Position numbers and translations under genes: made by a program
The notes under the pieces: model-generated
What the model was told of the DNA's origin: nothing
The model's input: the letters and a program-made list of their open reading frames with translations, nothing else
Databases searched by the model: none
Assembly: GCF_040100845.1 (NCBI RefSeq)
Contig: NZ_JAZHSH010000001.1
Location: 2,278,501 to 2,342,500, forward strand
DNA from: Chengkuizengella sp. SCS-71B
GTDB taxonomy: Bacteria > Bacillota > Bacilli > Paenibacillales > KCTC-33759
DNA length: 64,000 nt
Direction of reading: 5' to 3'
In this document: in pieces, positions 1-9,200 of the stretch
Position numbering within the stretch: position 1 is the first letter of the stretch
How the letters are laid out: the number at the start of each line of letters is the position of its first letter

Positions 1-1289
1 ATGCGTTGAATAAATTAAAAAATGCAATTTTAGAAAATGAATCTAATATTAACGTTGCATTGAAGAAAGATTTAAATAAATCAGTAACTGATACTTATCT
101 ATCAGAAATAGGTTTTGTTTTACAAGAAATATCTGATATAACAAAAAGACTTCATTCATGGATGAAACCAAAGAGGGTCAAAACTCCTCTTTCTCACTTT
201 GGTTCCTCAAGTTATCGACTCCCAGAACCATATGGTGTTACTCTAACGATAGCTCCTTGGAATTATCCTTTCCAACTTGCTGTTGCACCAATTCTAGGTG
301 CTATTGCTGCTGGCAATACTGTCATATTAAAACCTTCTGAATTAACACCAGCAGTATCTCACTTACTTAAAGAACTTATATCCTCTACATTTGATGAAAA
401 TTATATAGCTGTTGTTGAAGGAGGAGTGGAAACGAGTACAGAGTTATTAAAAGAACCCTTTGATTATATTTTCTTCACTGGCAGCGTTCCTGTGGGAAAA
501 ATTGTCATGGAGGCTGCATCCAAAAATTTAACACCTATAACGTTGGAGCTTGGTGGCAAAAGCCCAGTTATAGTGGATGAAACAGCTAACTTAAAACTAG
601 CGGCTAAACGAATAGTTTGGGGCAAGTTCTTTAATGCGGGACAAACGTGTGTTGCCCCAGATTATATGCTCGTACATCATTCTATAAAAGATGAACTTAT
701 GATAAAAATGAAAGAAACGATTAAGGAATTCTATACTGAGCAACCTCTTTCTAATGAAAACTATACTCATATAGTAAATGATCGCCATTTTAATCGATTG
801 GCGAGTTATTTAACTGATGGGAAAATCGTACAAGGCGGAAAAGTGAACAATGATTTACATGTCATTGAACCAACAATAATTGACGAAATCACTTGGGATG
901 ATCCTATCATGCAGGATGAAATTTTTGGTCCAATACTTCCTGTTATGGAATATAACAATGTGGAAGAAGTAATTAATATGATAAATGATCGACCGAAACC
1001 GTTAGCTCTCTATGTATTTTCAGAAAACAAACAGATTCAAGATCAAATTATTAACAATGTATCATATGGCGGTGGTTGTATAAACGATACGATGTACCAC
1101 ATTGCAACCCCACATCTTCCATTTGGAGGAGTTGGCCATAGTGGGGTAGGTGCTTATCATGGCAAACATAGCTTTGAAACATTTTCACATATTAAAAGTA
1201 TCTTGAAACAAACAACGTTGTTTGATTTGCCATTTAGATATCCGACAATGAAAAACGGATTAAAGTATGCTAAAAAAATATTTAAGTAA
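1..1289 (+). CDS. Aldehyde dehydrogenase, class 3 type (5' end outside window)
   Basis: NAD(P)-dependent oxidation of an aldehyde to its carboxylate. The product belongs to the ALDH superfamily and most resembles the compact YwdH/class 3 fatty-aldehyde group. Counting from the TTG at base 6, the general-base Glu lies in ELGGK (about residues 181-185) and the catalytic Cys in FFNAGQTC (Cys at about 215). An APWNYPF substrate/NAD motif is near residue 83. The reading frame stays open to the left edge, and family members carry about 30 more residues at the N-terminus, so the true start is upstream of the window and the TTG is probably internal. The C-terminus ends in a short basic stretch without a clear membrane anchor. 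The next gene starts 29 bp downstream with its own ribosome binding site. The family is certain, the substrate unknown. Confidence 0.9.
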   Translation, partial: ALNKLKNAILENESNINVALKKDLNKSVTDTYLSEIGFVLQEISDITKRLHSWMKPKRVKTPLSHFGSSSYRLPEPYGVTLTIAPWNYPFQLAVAPILGAIAAGNTVILKPSELTPAVSHLLKELISSTFDENYIAVVEGGVETSTELLKEPFDYIFFTGSVPVGKIVMEAASKNLTPITLELGGKSPVIVDETANLKLAAKRIVWGKFFNAGQTCVAPDYMLVHHSIKDELMIKMKETIKEFYTEQPLSNENYTHIVNDRHFNRLASYLTDGKIVQGGKVNNDLHVIEPTIIDEITWDDPIMQDEIFGPILPVMEYNNVEEVINMINDRPKPLALYVFSENKQIQDQIINNVSYGGGCINDTMYHIATPHLPFGGVGHSGVGAYHGKHSFETFSHIKSILKQTTLFDLPFRYPTMKNGLKYAKKIFK

Positions 1290-1318
1290 TAAGAAACAAT
1301 TCATCTAAGGAGTAGAAC

Positions 1319-1942
1319 ATGATAAAAAAATTATTAATTGGAATTATTGTTGGAGTATTAATGGGATTCTTAGGTGGAATGTTCGAGATTCCACTCTGGA
1401 TTATATTTACAATCACAGTAGTGATCATATTTTCAATCTCAAATCTCCCTACAATTACAGCGATTTACTTAACCAAGGATATGAAAAAAGTAAAAAAGTT
1501 CTTAAAAAACAGCAAAAACCCAATTTATTATTTTTTCAATGCCTTACTTAATGATCTTGATCTTGAAGCGAAAGAAGCTATTCTAAAAATAGAGAAGAAA
1601 TATAAAAATCCCAAGTGGGCATCGTTATACAAAATATACTATGCTCATCATAAAAAAGATTTTTTAACAATTGAAAACCAATTAAAAAATATCACACATA
1701 AACCTATTAAAAAATATTATGAAACTTTGTTAGCGATTGAACATAACCAAATCGAGAAAGCCCAGAAAATGATGCATGAACTTTCAAAACCATGGATGAA
1801 AGAAGTTATACTTTGTGAATTAAGTAGAAAAAAAGAGGATAGTTTTAAAGCTCTTAAACATATAGATAATGCAATTGAAAGCACTAGAGGATTACAAAGA
1901 CTTTCAATTATTAAATATAAAGAACAAGAACTTTTAAATTAA
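1319..1942 (+). CDS. Membrane-anchored protein with helical-repeat C-terminus, unknown function
   Basis: I do not recognise a named family. Two hydrophobic segments (about residues 4-24 and 28-50) are followed by a lysine-rich, helical, soluble part (about 55-207) with regularly spaced aromatic and leucine residues, like short TPR-type helical hairpins. The likely topology is a hairpin in the membrane with a cytoplasmic helical domain. An AAGGAG ribosome binding site lies just before the ATG. It is 29 bp downstream of the aldehyde dehydrogenase and could be co-transcribed, but nothing else links the two functions. Confidence 0.7.
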   Translation: MIKKLLIGIIVGVLMGFLGGMFEIPLWIIFTITVVIIFSISNLPTITAIYLTKDMKKVKKFLKNSKNPIYYFFNALLNDLDLEAKEAILKIEKKYKNPKWASLYKIYYAHHKKDFLTIENQLKNITHKPIKKYYETLLAIEHNQIEKAQKMMHELSKPWMKEVILCELSRKKEDSFKALKHIDNAIESTRGLQRLSIIKYKEQELLN

Positions 1943-1997
1943 GAAGAACGAATAAATCGTCTTTGACAAAAATGTGTACCTCTATATGTGTCCGAAC

Positions 1998-2027
1998 TTG
2001 ACAAAAGGATGTGAAGAATATTATGAT
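1998..2027 (+). promoter_or_regulatory. Sigma-A-type promoter of the marR gene
   Basis: TTGACA (1998-2003), an 18-bp spacer, then TATGAT (2022-2027). Transcription would start at about 2034, inside the palindrome at 2032-2063, so a repressor bound there would block initiation. Confidence 0.75.
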
Positions 2028-2031
2028 TAAA

Positions 2032-2063
2032 TTTCAAATAGTTAACTAATTAACTATTTGAAA
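2032..2063 (+). promoter_or_regulatory. Perfect inverted repeat, probable MarR operator
   Basis: TTTCAAATAGTTAA and its exact reverse complement flank a CTAA centre (14-bp arms). The core TAGTTAACTAATTAACTA recurs with two changes upstream of the SDR gene at 2561-2578. The position over the transcription start of the adjacent MarR gene is typical of autorepression. The assignment to this MarR protein is inferred. Confidence 0.7.
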
Positions 2064-2077
2064 GGAGGGTATATAGT

Positions 2078-2518
2078 ATTAAGAAATGGATTCCTTTTGA
2101 ACATCCTCTTCTATCGGTCAATGTGTTTCTGACACTTTATAAAACGGAACATCATTTGGTTCAACAATTGGAAGAACAACTTGGGAAATTCGAACTGACG
2201 TTGGGACGGTGGTGTTTACTTGTTGCCCTAAAGTCTAGCGGGAGACCGATGGTTCCTTCCGAGTTAAGTGATGACCTTGCTGTCACAAGGGCTAATATAA
2301 GTAATTTATTAAATTCTTTGGAGCAAGCTGGCAGCATCCGTAGGGATTTTGACCCGAACAATAGGAGAAGGATTCTAGTAAGTTTAACACCAGAGGGTCA
2401 TAAACTCATTTTGAATGTATGGCCTGTATATGAACAGTTTATTGTTCAAAATGTAGGTAATAAACTTACTCTGGAAGAACAGAATCAGTTGAAAAATTTG
2501 TTGGAAAAGTTGTTTTAG
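2078..2518 (+). CDS. MarR-family transcriptional regulator, probable ATT start codon
   Basis: Winged-helix MarR regulator, probably a dimeric repressor of itself and of the downstream SDR gene. The wing and recognition region are visible in the middle of the protein: the VTRANISNLLNSLE recognition helix followed by a beta-wing with basic residues (DPNNRRRILVSLTPEG). The first conventional start in frame is a GTG at 2123, but it has no ribosome binding site and would remove the N-terminal dimerisation helix. A very strong site (AAAGGAGGG, 2061-2069) instead sits 8 bases before an in-frame ATT at 2078. From there the protein begins with KKWIPFEHPLLSVNVFLTLY and has 146 residues, a normal MarR length. 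ATT is a rare but known start codon (infC). The alternative is that an ATG has mutated and the gene is weakened. Confidence 0.85.
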   Translation: MKKWIPFEHPLLSVNVFLTLYKTEHHLVQQLEEQLGKFELTLGRWCLLVALKSSGRPMVPSELSDDLAVTRANISNLLNSLEQAGSIRRDFDPNNRRRILVSLTPEGHKLILNVWPVYEQFIVQNVGNKLTLEEQNQLKNLLEKLF

Positions 2519-2530
2519 ATAGTAAGAATT

Positions 2531-2560
2531 CTGTCCTGTAGTAGGGACAGGTTTCTATTT
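2531..2560 (+). terminator. Rho-independent terminator after marR
   Basis: CTGTCC (2531-2536) pairs with GGACAG (2545-2550), followed by a T-rich run. It ends just before the second operator-like palindrome. Confidence 0.6.
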
Positions 2561-2578
2561 TAGTTAATTAATTAACTG
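2561..2578 (+). promoter_or_regulatory. Second MarR-type operator, upstream of the SDR gene
   Basis: TAGTTAATTAATTAACTG, whose inner 16 bases are a perfect palindrome. It matches the core of the operator at 2041-2057 at 16 of 18 positions, so one regulator probably binds both. It lies about 240 bp before the SDR start. The sequence from here to 2810 has no convincing gene. Confidence 0.6.
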
Positions 2579-2816
2579 TTAATTAATTTATCATTATGAA
2601 TATCATTTTTAATGCTAAAGGGTAAAATATTGAAAATTAGCCAGAGGCTGTCAAATGCTGGCTTGAGCAAGCAAAAATTTGCTCCTACAGGTTAATGGCT
2701 AAGATCTGCTTTCTTAGTAAATCTATTAAAGACAAATCCTAAGCGAGTATATAGGGAATGGAAAATTCCTCAAATGTTACAAAGACTAAATTTGTGAAAA
2801 CTAAGGAGAGATGAAT

Positions 2817-3563
2817 ATGTTAAAAGATAAGGTAGCGATAATCACAGGTGGAGGTGCTGGTATCGGTCTCTCAGCAGCTCGGTTGTTATCTGCGAAGGGG
2901 GCAAAAGTGCTAATCACTGGGCGTCGAATTGGTCCACTGCAGAAGAGTGCGTCTAGTAATTCAAACATTAAGGCATTTGTAGCGGACGTCACTGATCCTG
3001 AGTCAGCAACCAAAACAGTTGCTGCGGCAATGGAACATTGGGGGCGTCTTGACATCATCGTGAACAATGCAGGTAATGGCGTCATTCAACCACTCGCCAA
3101 TGTGAATGCGAAATCGATTAATGACATTTTTGCTGTTAATGTAACTGGGCCGACAATGCTTGCGGCAGCAGCCATTCCATACCTAGAAGAAACAAAAGGT
3201 TCAATAATCAATCTATCTAGCACATATGGAAGTAAAGCTGCTGCAGGCTTATCCCTTTATGGAGCAAGTAAGGCTGCTCTGGAACATCTCACACGCTGCT
3301 GGGCTCTTGAGCTTGCTCCGAAGGGAATTCGCGTTAATGCGGTGGCTAGTGGACCAGTTGAAACTGCTTTCCTTCGCGACCGTATGGGACTTACGGAAGA
3401 TCAGATTAATGAAGTAAAGGAGCAGGAGCGTCAAATAATCCCTCTAGGGCGACGAGGCGAGACAGATGACGTAGCACGGTGGATTGTGAATTTAGCTGAT
3501 CCAAATTCGGATTGGCTTACAGGGCAAATCATCGGTGTTGACGGAGGGCTCGCTATAACTTAA
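2817..3563 (+). CDS. Short-chain dehydrogenase/reductase (SDR, FabG-like)
   Basis: Classical SDR oxidoreductase using NAD(P)H, substrate unknown. Counting from an upstream ATG at 2811, the cofactor loop TGGGAGIG is at residues 12-19, NNAG at 85-88 and the catalytic Tyr/Lys in YGASK at 150-154, with a Ser at about 136. The C-terminal GQIIGVDGGLA is the usual SDR ending. I prefer the second ATG (2817): the AAGGAG site at 2803-2808 is only 2 bases from the first ATG but 8 from the second, and MLKDKVAIITGG is the canonical SDR beginning. The operator shared with the MarR gene suggests derepression by a ligand. The base composition is noticeably more GC-rich than its neighbours, which may indicate recent arrival. 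Confidence 0.9.
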   Translation: MLKDKVAIITGGGAGIGLSAARLLSAKGAKVLITGRRIGPLQKSASSNSNIKAFVADVTDPESATKTVAAAMEHWGRLDIIVNNAGNGVIQPLANVNAKSINDIFAVNVTGPTMLAAAAIPYLEETKGSIINLSSTYGSKAAAGLSLYGASKAALEHLTRCWALELAPKGIRVNAVASGPVETAFLRDRMGLTEDQINEVKEQERQIIPLGRRGETDDVARWIVNLADPNSDWLTGQIIGVDGGLAIT

Positions 3564-3787
3564 CCTTAATAGAATTGATTAGTCACCAGCAATATGAACT
3601 TTTTCAATATCTTTATTATTTAAATGTCTTAAAAGATTATCTAAATTATGATGATGTTGATTAATTAAAAATAACCTTATAAGCTTACGGAAATGGAGGA
3701 AATAAAGGAAAGAACTTAATTTTTCACTTTTATTGGTAAGCATCTGACAGACTAGAGCAGAAACCATCTTAATAAATCAAAATGTTA
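3564..3787. other. Non-coding stretch after the SDR gene, possible decayed coding sequence
   Basis: No intact gene. A 62-codon open frame on the minus strand (3579-3767) and a stop-interrupted frame on the plus strand both look protein-like in composition. Neither could be matched to a family by eye. Confidence 0.3.
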
Positions 3788-3822
3788 AAAGGCTCGTTAA
3801 AATAGGAGCCTTTTATTTTTTT
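3788..3822 (+). terminator. Rho-independent terminator
   Basis: AAAGGCTC (3788-3795) pairs with GAGCCTTT (3806-3813), followed by a run of Ts. Probable end of the SDR transcript. Confidence 0.8.
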
Positions 3823-3922
3823 GGAAAAATTTTTAGATGTGCCGGAATAACAACATTAACAATTTAGGTTTTATGGTATTATAAATTTTATATTGTATGG
3901 GGCTGGAAGGTGATATTAAATA

Positions 3923-4447
3923 ATGAAACTAAAACAAATCTTGATATCTTTATTATATGTTATTACGATGTTAGTACTTACTGTTTCATGTAATTACATA
4001 GAAGAACCTGATATTTCAATTGAAGTTCGGGTATCAGAGTTGAGTGAAGAAGAATTTGAACATGTTGGAACATATGGATTAGACAATCCTAGCATAAATG
4101 ATTTTAGAAAGTTTACATTTAATCTTGAAATGAATCATTCAGATAAGATTATTCGAAAAATTGATCTATCTTCGTTTTGGATGGATATGTGGAATAAACA
4201 GATTGACTCAATAGATGATAATGATCGCTATTGGTTTGGAAAATCCCATTCACAAGATAATGATAGTGAAAATTTTGCAATATATTATAGAGAATTTGTA
4301 TTCTATGCTAACGGATTAAGTAAAGAAGAAATAATAAAAGCATACAATTCAAGTATTTTTACAATTTCATGGGAAACAATCAAAGGTCTTAAAGTAGAAA
4401 ATGATTACATAGTTGGAGATTTGATTGAATTTGTTTATGAATTTTAG
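3923..4447 (+). CDS. Putative lipoprotein, unknown function
   Basis: The N-terminus has two lysines, a hydrophobic core and a lipobox-like VSC with Cys at residue 23, so the mature protein would be lipid-anchored on the outer face of the membrane. The remaining 150 residues are acidic and rich in Ile, Ser and aromatic residues, with no recognised domain. A GGAAGGTG ribosome binding site precedes the ATG. The gene stands alone, with a terminator upstream and a minus-strand terminator downstream. Confidence 0.7.
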   Translation: MKLKQILISLLYVITMLVLTVSCNYIEEPDISIEVRVSELSEEEFEHVGTYGLDNPSINDFRKFTFNLEMNHSDKIIRKIDLSSFWMDMWNKQIDSIDDNDRYWFGKSHSQDNDSENFAIYYREFVFYANGLSKEEIIKAYNSSIFTISWETIKGLKVENDYIVGDLIEFVYEF

Positions 4448-4560
4448 GAGACTGATAATTGGTAATATCATTGGAGGGTAAAATTGAGAACAAAAAATAT
4501 ACATTGTAAGACATTGTAAAGCATTGGGTCAATCATCAGAGTCTGAATTATTATTTTTAA

Positions 4561-4609
4561 ATAAAATAAAAGAGTCGTGAGGAAGGTGGTGGGAAGACCT
4601 CAACGACTC
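4561..4609 (-). terminator. Terminator of the nitroreductase/monooxygenase operon
   Basis: GAGTCGT (4572-4578) pairs with ACGACTC (4603-4609), with further pairing inside. Read on the minus strand, the hairpin is followed by TTTTATTTTAT, so it ends transcripts coming from 4995 downwards. Confidence 0.75.
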
Positions 4610-4698
4610 ATTACCCAAGAGAAAGACAATCAGCTTTTAGCTGTACAGGTAGTATACATCAACTTACAAAATTTGTAAAGATTAAAAGAATAATACTT

Positions 4699-4995
4699 TT
4701 ATTTTTCGATTAGTTTTGCTTCATAAACCTTAGCATCCAAAGGAGATGTTAAATATTCACTTGCTTTCCCAACAAATGCTGTAAAATGTTCACTGCTATT
4801 ATGACTTTGTACAGCTTCAACATCTTTCCATTCTTCAACCATCATATACACATTTTCTTTTTCTGTGTCTTTCATTAATTGATATGAAATGTTACCACTT
4901 TCTGCTCTAGAGTCCCTAATTAAAGACTGGATTTCTTTCAAGAAATCTTGTTCCTTCTCAGGATTTACATGAATAATTGCGTGAATCATAATCAT
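4699..4995 (-). CDS. ABM-domain (antibiotic biosynthesis monooxygenase/YgiN-like) protein
   Basis: Small ferredoxin-like-fold enzyme of the ABM family, which includes quinol monooxygenases and haem-degrading enzymes. The N-terminal beta strand IHAIIHVNPE, the central ESGNISYQLMKD and the EEWKD motif are typical. About 98 residues, the usual family length. The frame has starts at 5001, 4995 and 4989. The GAGAGGA site is too close to the first and best spaced for 4995. It lies about 100 bp downstream of a nitroreductase on the same strand, and the pair probably detoxifies quinones or nitro compounds together. No haem-ligand assignment can be made by eye. Confidence 0.8.
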   Translation of the reverse strand: MIMIHAIIHVNPEKEQDFLKEIQSLIRDSRAESGNISYQLMKDTEKENVYMMVEEWKDVEAVQSHNSSEHFTAFVGKASEYLTSPLDAKVYEAKLIEK

Positions 4996-5096
4996 AAACA
5001 TTTTCCTCTCATCTATAGATTGTCTAATGTATTTTCTACTTGATATTTAACTTTTATACAAATGAATGTCTATCTTAGTACTTTATAATTAGCTAA

Positions 5097-5795
5097 TTAG
5101 AATGTATTCCAAGTTGTTACTTCATCAAGTGGTAAGCGATTTTTCCCAAAACCTGCTTTTTCAGCTTTTCCTAGGGCAATTAACATGACTGGAGAAAGAT
5201 TCTCAGGAATATTAAATGCTTCGATAAACTGATCCTTATCAAAACCACCCATTGGAACCGTATCATATCCTTTTGCTTTTGCAGTTAACATGAGTTGCAT
5301 AGATACTAATCCACCATCAATCATAGTAACTCGTATCGCATCTTCATGGGATAGATTTCCATAATGAGAATTAATTTGATTCACATAGAAATCTTTAGTC
5401 TCTTCTGGAATTGCTCCTACTTTCACTAAGTTACCATAAATCTCTTCAGCATTTTTATAAGCTTCTAAATCTCCTAACACAGCTATAACCGCAGATGAAT
5501 CAACAACTTGTTGTTGGTTTGCTGCAATTGGTAGTAATTTTTCTTGTAATTCTTGATTGTGAATCACTAAGAATCTCCATGGCTGTAAATTGCTAGATGA
5601 TGGGGCTAGGATAGCCGTTTCTAAAATTTCTCTAATTTCTCTTTCATCTATTTTAAACTCTGAATCATAAAAACGAACAGAACTTCTTTCTTTTGCAATA
5701 GTAAAGAAATTTTGGTCCGTTAATTTTTTTGGTGCTTCTGCATTCTTTTTGCTTTCTTGAACTTTATTTAAGTATTCTTCATTATTTTGTGCCAT
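5097..5795 (-). CDS. Nitroreductase-family FMN oxidoreductase
   Basis: FMN-dependent NAD(P)H oxidoreductase of the nitroreductase fold (YodC/YdgI-like), reducing nitroaromatics or quinones in the cytoplasm. The hallmark FMN-phosphate motif RSSVRFYD is at about residues 37-44, APSSSNLQPWRFLVI at about 63-77, and a C-terminal LIALGKAEKAG loop is present. 232 residues, with an unusually long N-terminal extension of about 30 polar residues. The AAAGGAG site precedes the ATG. It is the first gene of a two-gene operon with the ABM protein and has its own promoter and dyad operator at 5829-5878. Confidence 0.88.
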   Translation of the reverse strand: MAQNNEEYLNKVQESKKNAEAPKKLTDQNFFTIAKERSSVRFYDSEFKIDEREIREILETAILAPSSSNLQPWRFLVIHNQELQEKLLPIAANQQQVVDSSAVIAVLGDLEAYKNAEEIYGNLVKVGAIPEETKDFYVNQINSHYGNLSHEDAIRVTMIDGGLVSMQLMLTAKAKGYDTVPMGGFDKDQFIEAFNIPENLSPVMLIALGKAEKAGFGKNRLPLDEVTTWNTF

Positions 5796-5828
5796 TTTTA
5801 TTTCTCCTTTAATTATGAATTATCATTA

Positions 5829-5878
5829 ACTGTAATATTTTCTTTTACAGTATATAACGTTAAATGTAATGATGTCAA
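5829..5878 (-). promoter_or_regulatory. Nitroreductase promoter with dyad operator
   Basis: Read on the minus strand: TTGACA (5878-5873), a 16-bp spacer and TATATA (5856-5851). ACTGTAA-N9-TTACAGT (5829-5851) begins at the -10 box and extends into the transcribed region, a good position for a repressor. The repressor is unknown. Redox sensors of the MarR/DUF24 class often control such genes. Confidence 0.7.
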
Positions 5879-5904
5879 CTACAGATTGTGGAAAAGTAAC
5901 TTGA

Positions 5905-5934
5905 TTGACATAGAGGCAGCGTATAAGTTATAAT
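5905..5934 (+). promoter_or_regulatory. Promoter of the ileS T-box transcript
   Basis: TTGACA (5905-5910), an 18-bp spacer, then a consensus TATAAT (5929-5934). Transcription would begin at about 5941, just before the T-box leader. Confidence 0.8.
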
Positions 5935-5940
5935 TATTTC

Positions 5941-6216
5941 CAATTTAAAGCACACAAATTTGATGACGAGAACAAGTATTTTATGATTTTGTTCCCCAGA
6001 GAGCTGGTATATGCTGAAAGCCAGTGTTCAGATCATAATTGAAAATCCTCTCCGAGAAGTCAAGCTGAAATGGATTAAGCTTGAACGGGTGTCTACCGTT
6101 AAAAGGAACGCGTATGATTGTACGTTGCTAAGTGCTATTGATGAACGACTTTATTCAATAGAATTAGGGTGGTATCGCGGTTAAACCCGTCCCTTGTTAT
6201 AGGGATGGGTTTTTGT
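5941..6216 (+). promoter_or_regulatory. T-box leader (isoleucine) upstream of ileS
   Basis: tRNA-sensing transcription-attenuation leader. The conserved T-box AGGGTGGTATCGCGG is at 6166-6180. It is followed directly by a strong terminator: AACCCGTCCCT (6184-6194) pairs with AGGGATGGGTT (6201-6211), then Ts. Stem I begins near the GAGAG/CTCTC pairing around 5999-6052, and the ATC at 6045-6047 sits where the specifier codon is expected. That reads as isoleucine and agrees with the gene controlled. Uncharged tRNA-Ile would favour the antiterminator and switch the synthetase on. The specifier placement is inferred from layout and not from folding. Confidence 0.9.
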
Positions 6217-6251
6217 GTGCTTTTTAAATAAATTTTTAGGAGCGATATCTA

Positions 6252-9200
6252 ATGAAACGAGAAAATATTAAAGAAACGGTTCAACAACGAGAAGAACGTG
6301 TCAGAAAACATTGGTCTAAAGAAAATACTTTTAAAAAATCTATAGATAATAGAGAAGGGAAACCCTCCTTTGTATTTTATGAAGGACCTCCTACTGCAAA
6401 TGGATTACCGCATGTTGGTCATGCATTAGGTAGAACAATTAAGGACGTTGTTGCAAGATATAAAACGATGACTGGACATCAGGTCATGAGAAAAGCAGGG
6501 TGGGATACTCATGGATTGCCTGTTGAATTAGGAGTTGAAAAAGAGCTAGGCATCTCAGGTAAAAATGAAATCGAAAATTATGGTGTTGAAGCTTTTATAG
6601 AGAAATGCAAAGAAAGTGTTTTTAAATATGAAAAGCATTGGCGAGATTTTACTGAACAACTAGGGTATTGGGTAGACATGGATAATCCATATGTAACATT
6701 AGAAAATGAATACATTGAAAGTATATGGTATATCCTTGGTACGGTTCATGAAAAAGGCTTGCTTAATAAAGGACATCGAGTATCCCCTTATTGTCCTAGT
6801 TGTCAAACGTCCCTTAGTTCTCATGAGGTAGCACAAGGATATAAGATGATAAAGGATTTAACTGCAACAGTAAAATTCAAGATTCAAAATCGTGACAATG
6901 AGTACTTTCTTGGATGGACTACTACACCTTGGACTTTGCCAGCTAACGTGGCACTTGCAGTACATCCAGCAATGAGGTATGTTCGAGCGAAAGTAGATAA
7001 TGAGGTATTTATAGTAGCAGAATCATTAGCAGATTCAGTTTTAAAGAAGAATTATGAAATCCTATCTGTACATTTGGGATCAGAATTAAAAGGATTTTCC
7101 TATATACCTCCGTTTGATTTCGTAAAGGTAGAAGTTGGACATAAGGTGGTAGAAGCGGATTATGTAACTGAGGATAGTGGTACAGGTATCGTTCATATTG
7201 CGCCTGCATACGGAGAAGATGATTATAAGGTTGTTCAAGATCATCATTTTTCTTTTGTAAACGTTGTGAATGAAAAAGGGCAGTATACTGATGAAGTTCC
7301 TAATTTTGAAGGACGTTTTGTAAAAGACTGTGATGTAGATATTGTTCGTTACCTTGCAGAAAAAGGTTTATTATTCAGTAAAGAAAAATATGAACATAAC
7401 TACCCTCATTGTTGGCGTTGTGATTCACCTCTTTTGTATTATGCAAACGAAAGCTGGTTTATCAAAACAACAGCATTGAAGGAACAATTTATCCAAAATA
7501 ATGAGAAAGTGACTTGGCATCCTGAGCACATTAAATATGGTAGGTTTGGAAAATTTCTAGAACAAATGGTAGATTGGAATATCAGTCGTAAAAGATATTG
7601 GGGAACACCTTTAAATGTTTGGCAATGCGACCAATGTAATCACCAATATGCTCCTAAAAGCATAGAAGAACTAAAAAATCTTTCTATTACACCACTGAAT
7701 GAAACGGTTGAGTTACATAAACCTTATGTTGATCAAGTAAAGCTTCGTTGTTCTCATTGTGGTGATACGATGACTAGAACAGATGAAGTTATAGATGTTT
7801 GGTTCGATAGTGGTTCTATGCCGTTTGCACAAACTCATTATCCATTTGAAAACAACTCACGTTTCAAAAAACAATACCCTGCTGATGTAGTTATTGAGGG
7901 AATTGATCAAACACGCGGATGGTTTTATAGTCTTCTTGCTGTATCAACTTTATTTACAGGGGAATCTCCTTATAAAAGAGTATTATCTCTTGGTCATATA
8001 TTGGATGAAAATGGACAAAAAATGTCTAAAAGTAAAGGGAATGCACTAGACCCAGTAGATTTAATTCAAAAGTATGGTGCTGATTCTTTAAGATGGGCAT
8101 TGCTTGTGGATAGTGCTCCATGGAATCCGAAACGTTTTTCTGAAAGAGTCGTACAAGAAGCCAAATCCAAGCTAGTGGATACTTTAGGAAATGTATATAG
8201 TTTTTATGATCTTTATGCTAAATTAGATGGATATGATTCTAATAGACAGTATACCGTGAAAAAAAATAAATTAGATAATTGGGTTCTATCTCGTTTGCAT
8301 AGCACAGTTAAAACAGCTTGCGAAAATCTAGAGCATTATCACTTTACAAATGCGGCGAGAGAAGTAGCAAAATTATTAGATGAAATAAGTAATTGGTATG
8401 TAAGAAGATCCAGAGACCGCTTCTGGTCAAATGAAATGACAGCTGAAAAAGTTGCTGCGTATGAAACGCTATATGAAGTATTAACTAAAACAAGTCAATT
8501 GTTAGCACCATTAACTCCGTTTATAGCAGAAGATGTCTACTCCAATCTAACTGGGAAAAGTGTACACCTTTCAGAATATCCAAACTATGATGAAAAAGTG
8601 ATCAACATACAGTTAGAAAAAGAAATGGAAGCCGTTTTACAAGTAGTTGAATTAGGGCGAAGTATTCGAAATACATTGTCTTTAAAAGTAAAACAGCCTT
8701 TAGCAAGTCTTTCAATTTTAAGCAATAACAAAGACATGAATTGGCAGCCGTATCAAGACATCATCATGGATGAATTAAATGTAAAATCTTTTCAAGAGAT
8801 CGACGATGAAGAAAAATTTGCTTCTATACATCTAAAATTAGATTTTAAAAAATCAGCTAGAAAATTCGGCAAGTTATCAAATGTCGTCAATAAATGGCTG
8901 CAGCAACTGAATCAAGAAGAATCCAACTTATTGATAGAATCAGGATTCTTAAACATGGAAACATCTCTAGAGAAAGTAAAAGTGTCTCTAGAAGACGTGA
9001 TAGTTGAAAAAGTAGCCAAAGAAGGGTATTCTTCTGCTTCAAATGGTGAGTACACAGTTACATTAGATGTAGCCTTAACTGATGATTTGTTACAAGAAGG
9101 TATGGCAAGAGAATTGATTCGTTCCATACAAGATTATCGGAAAAAATTAAACTTACCTATAAACATGCATATTGATATTGAAATCAGTGCAGACGAAGAA

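Noticed and set aside
3579-3767. 62-codon minus-strand frame after the SDR gene
   Set aside because: No ribosome binding site, no recognisable family, and the opposite strand is equally protein-like. Kept only as possible decayed sequence.
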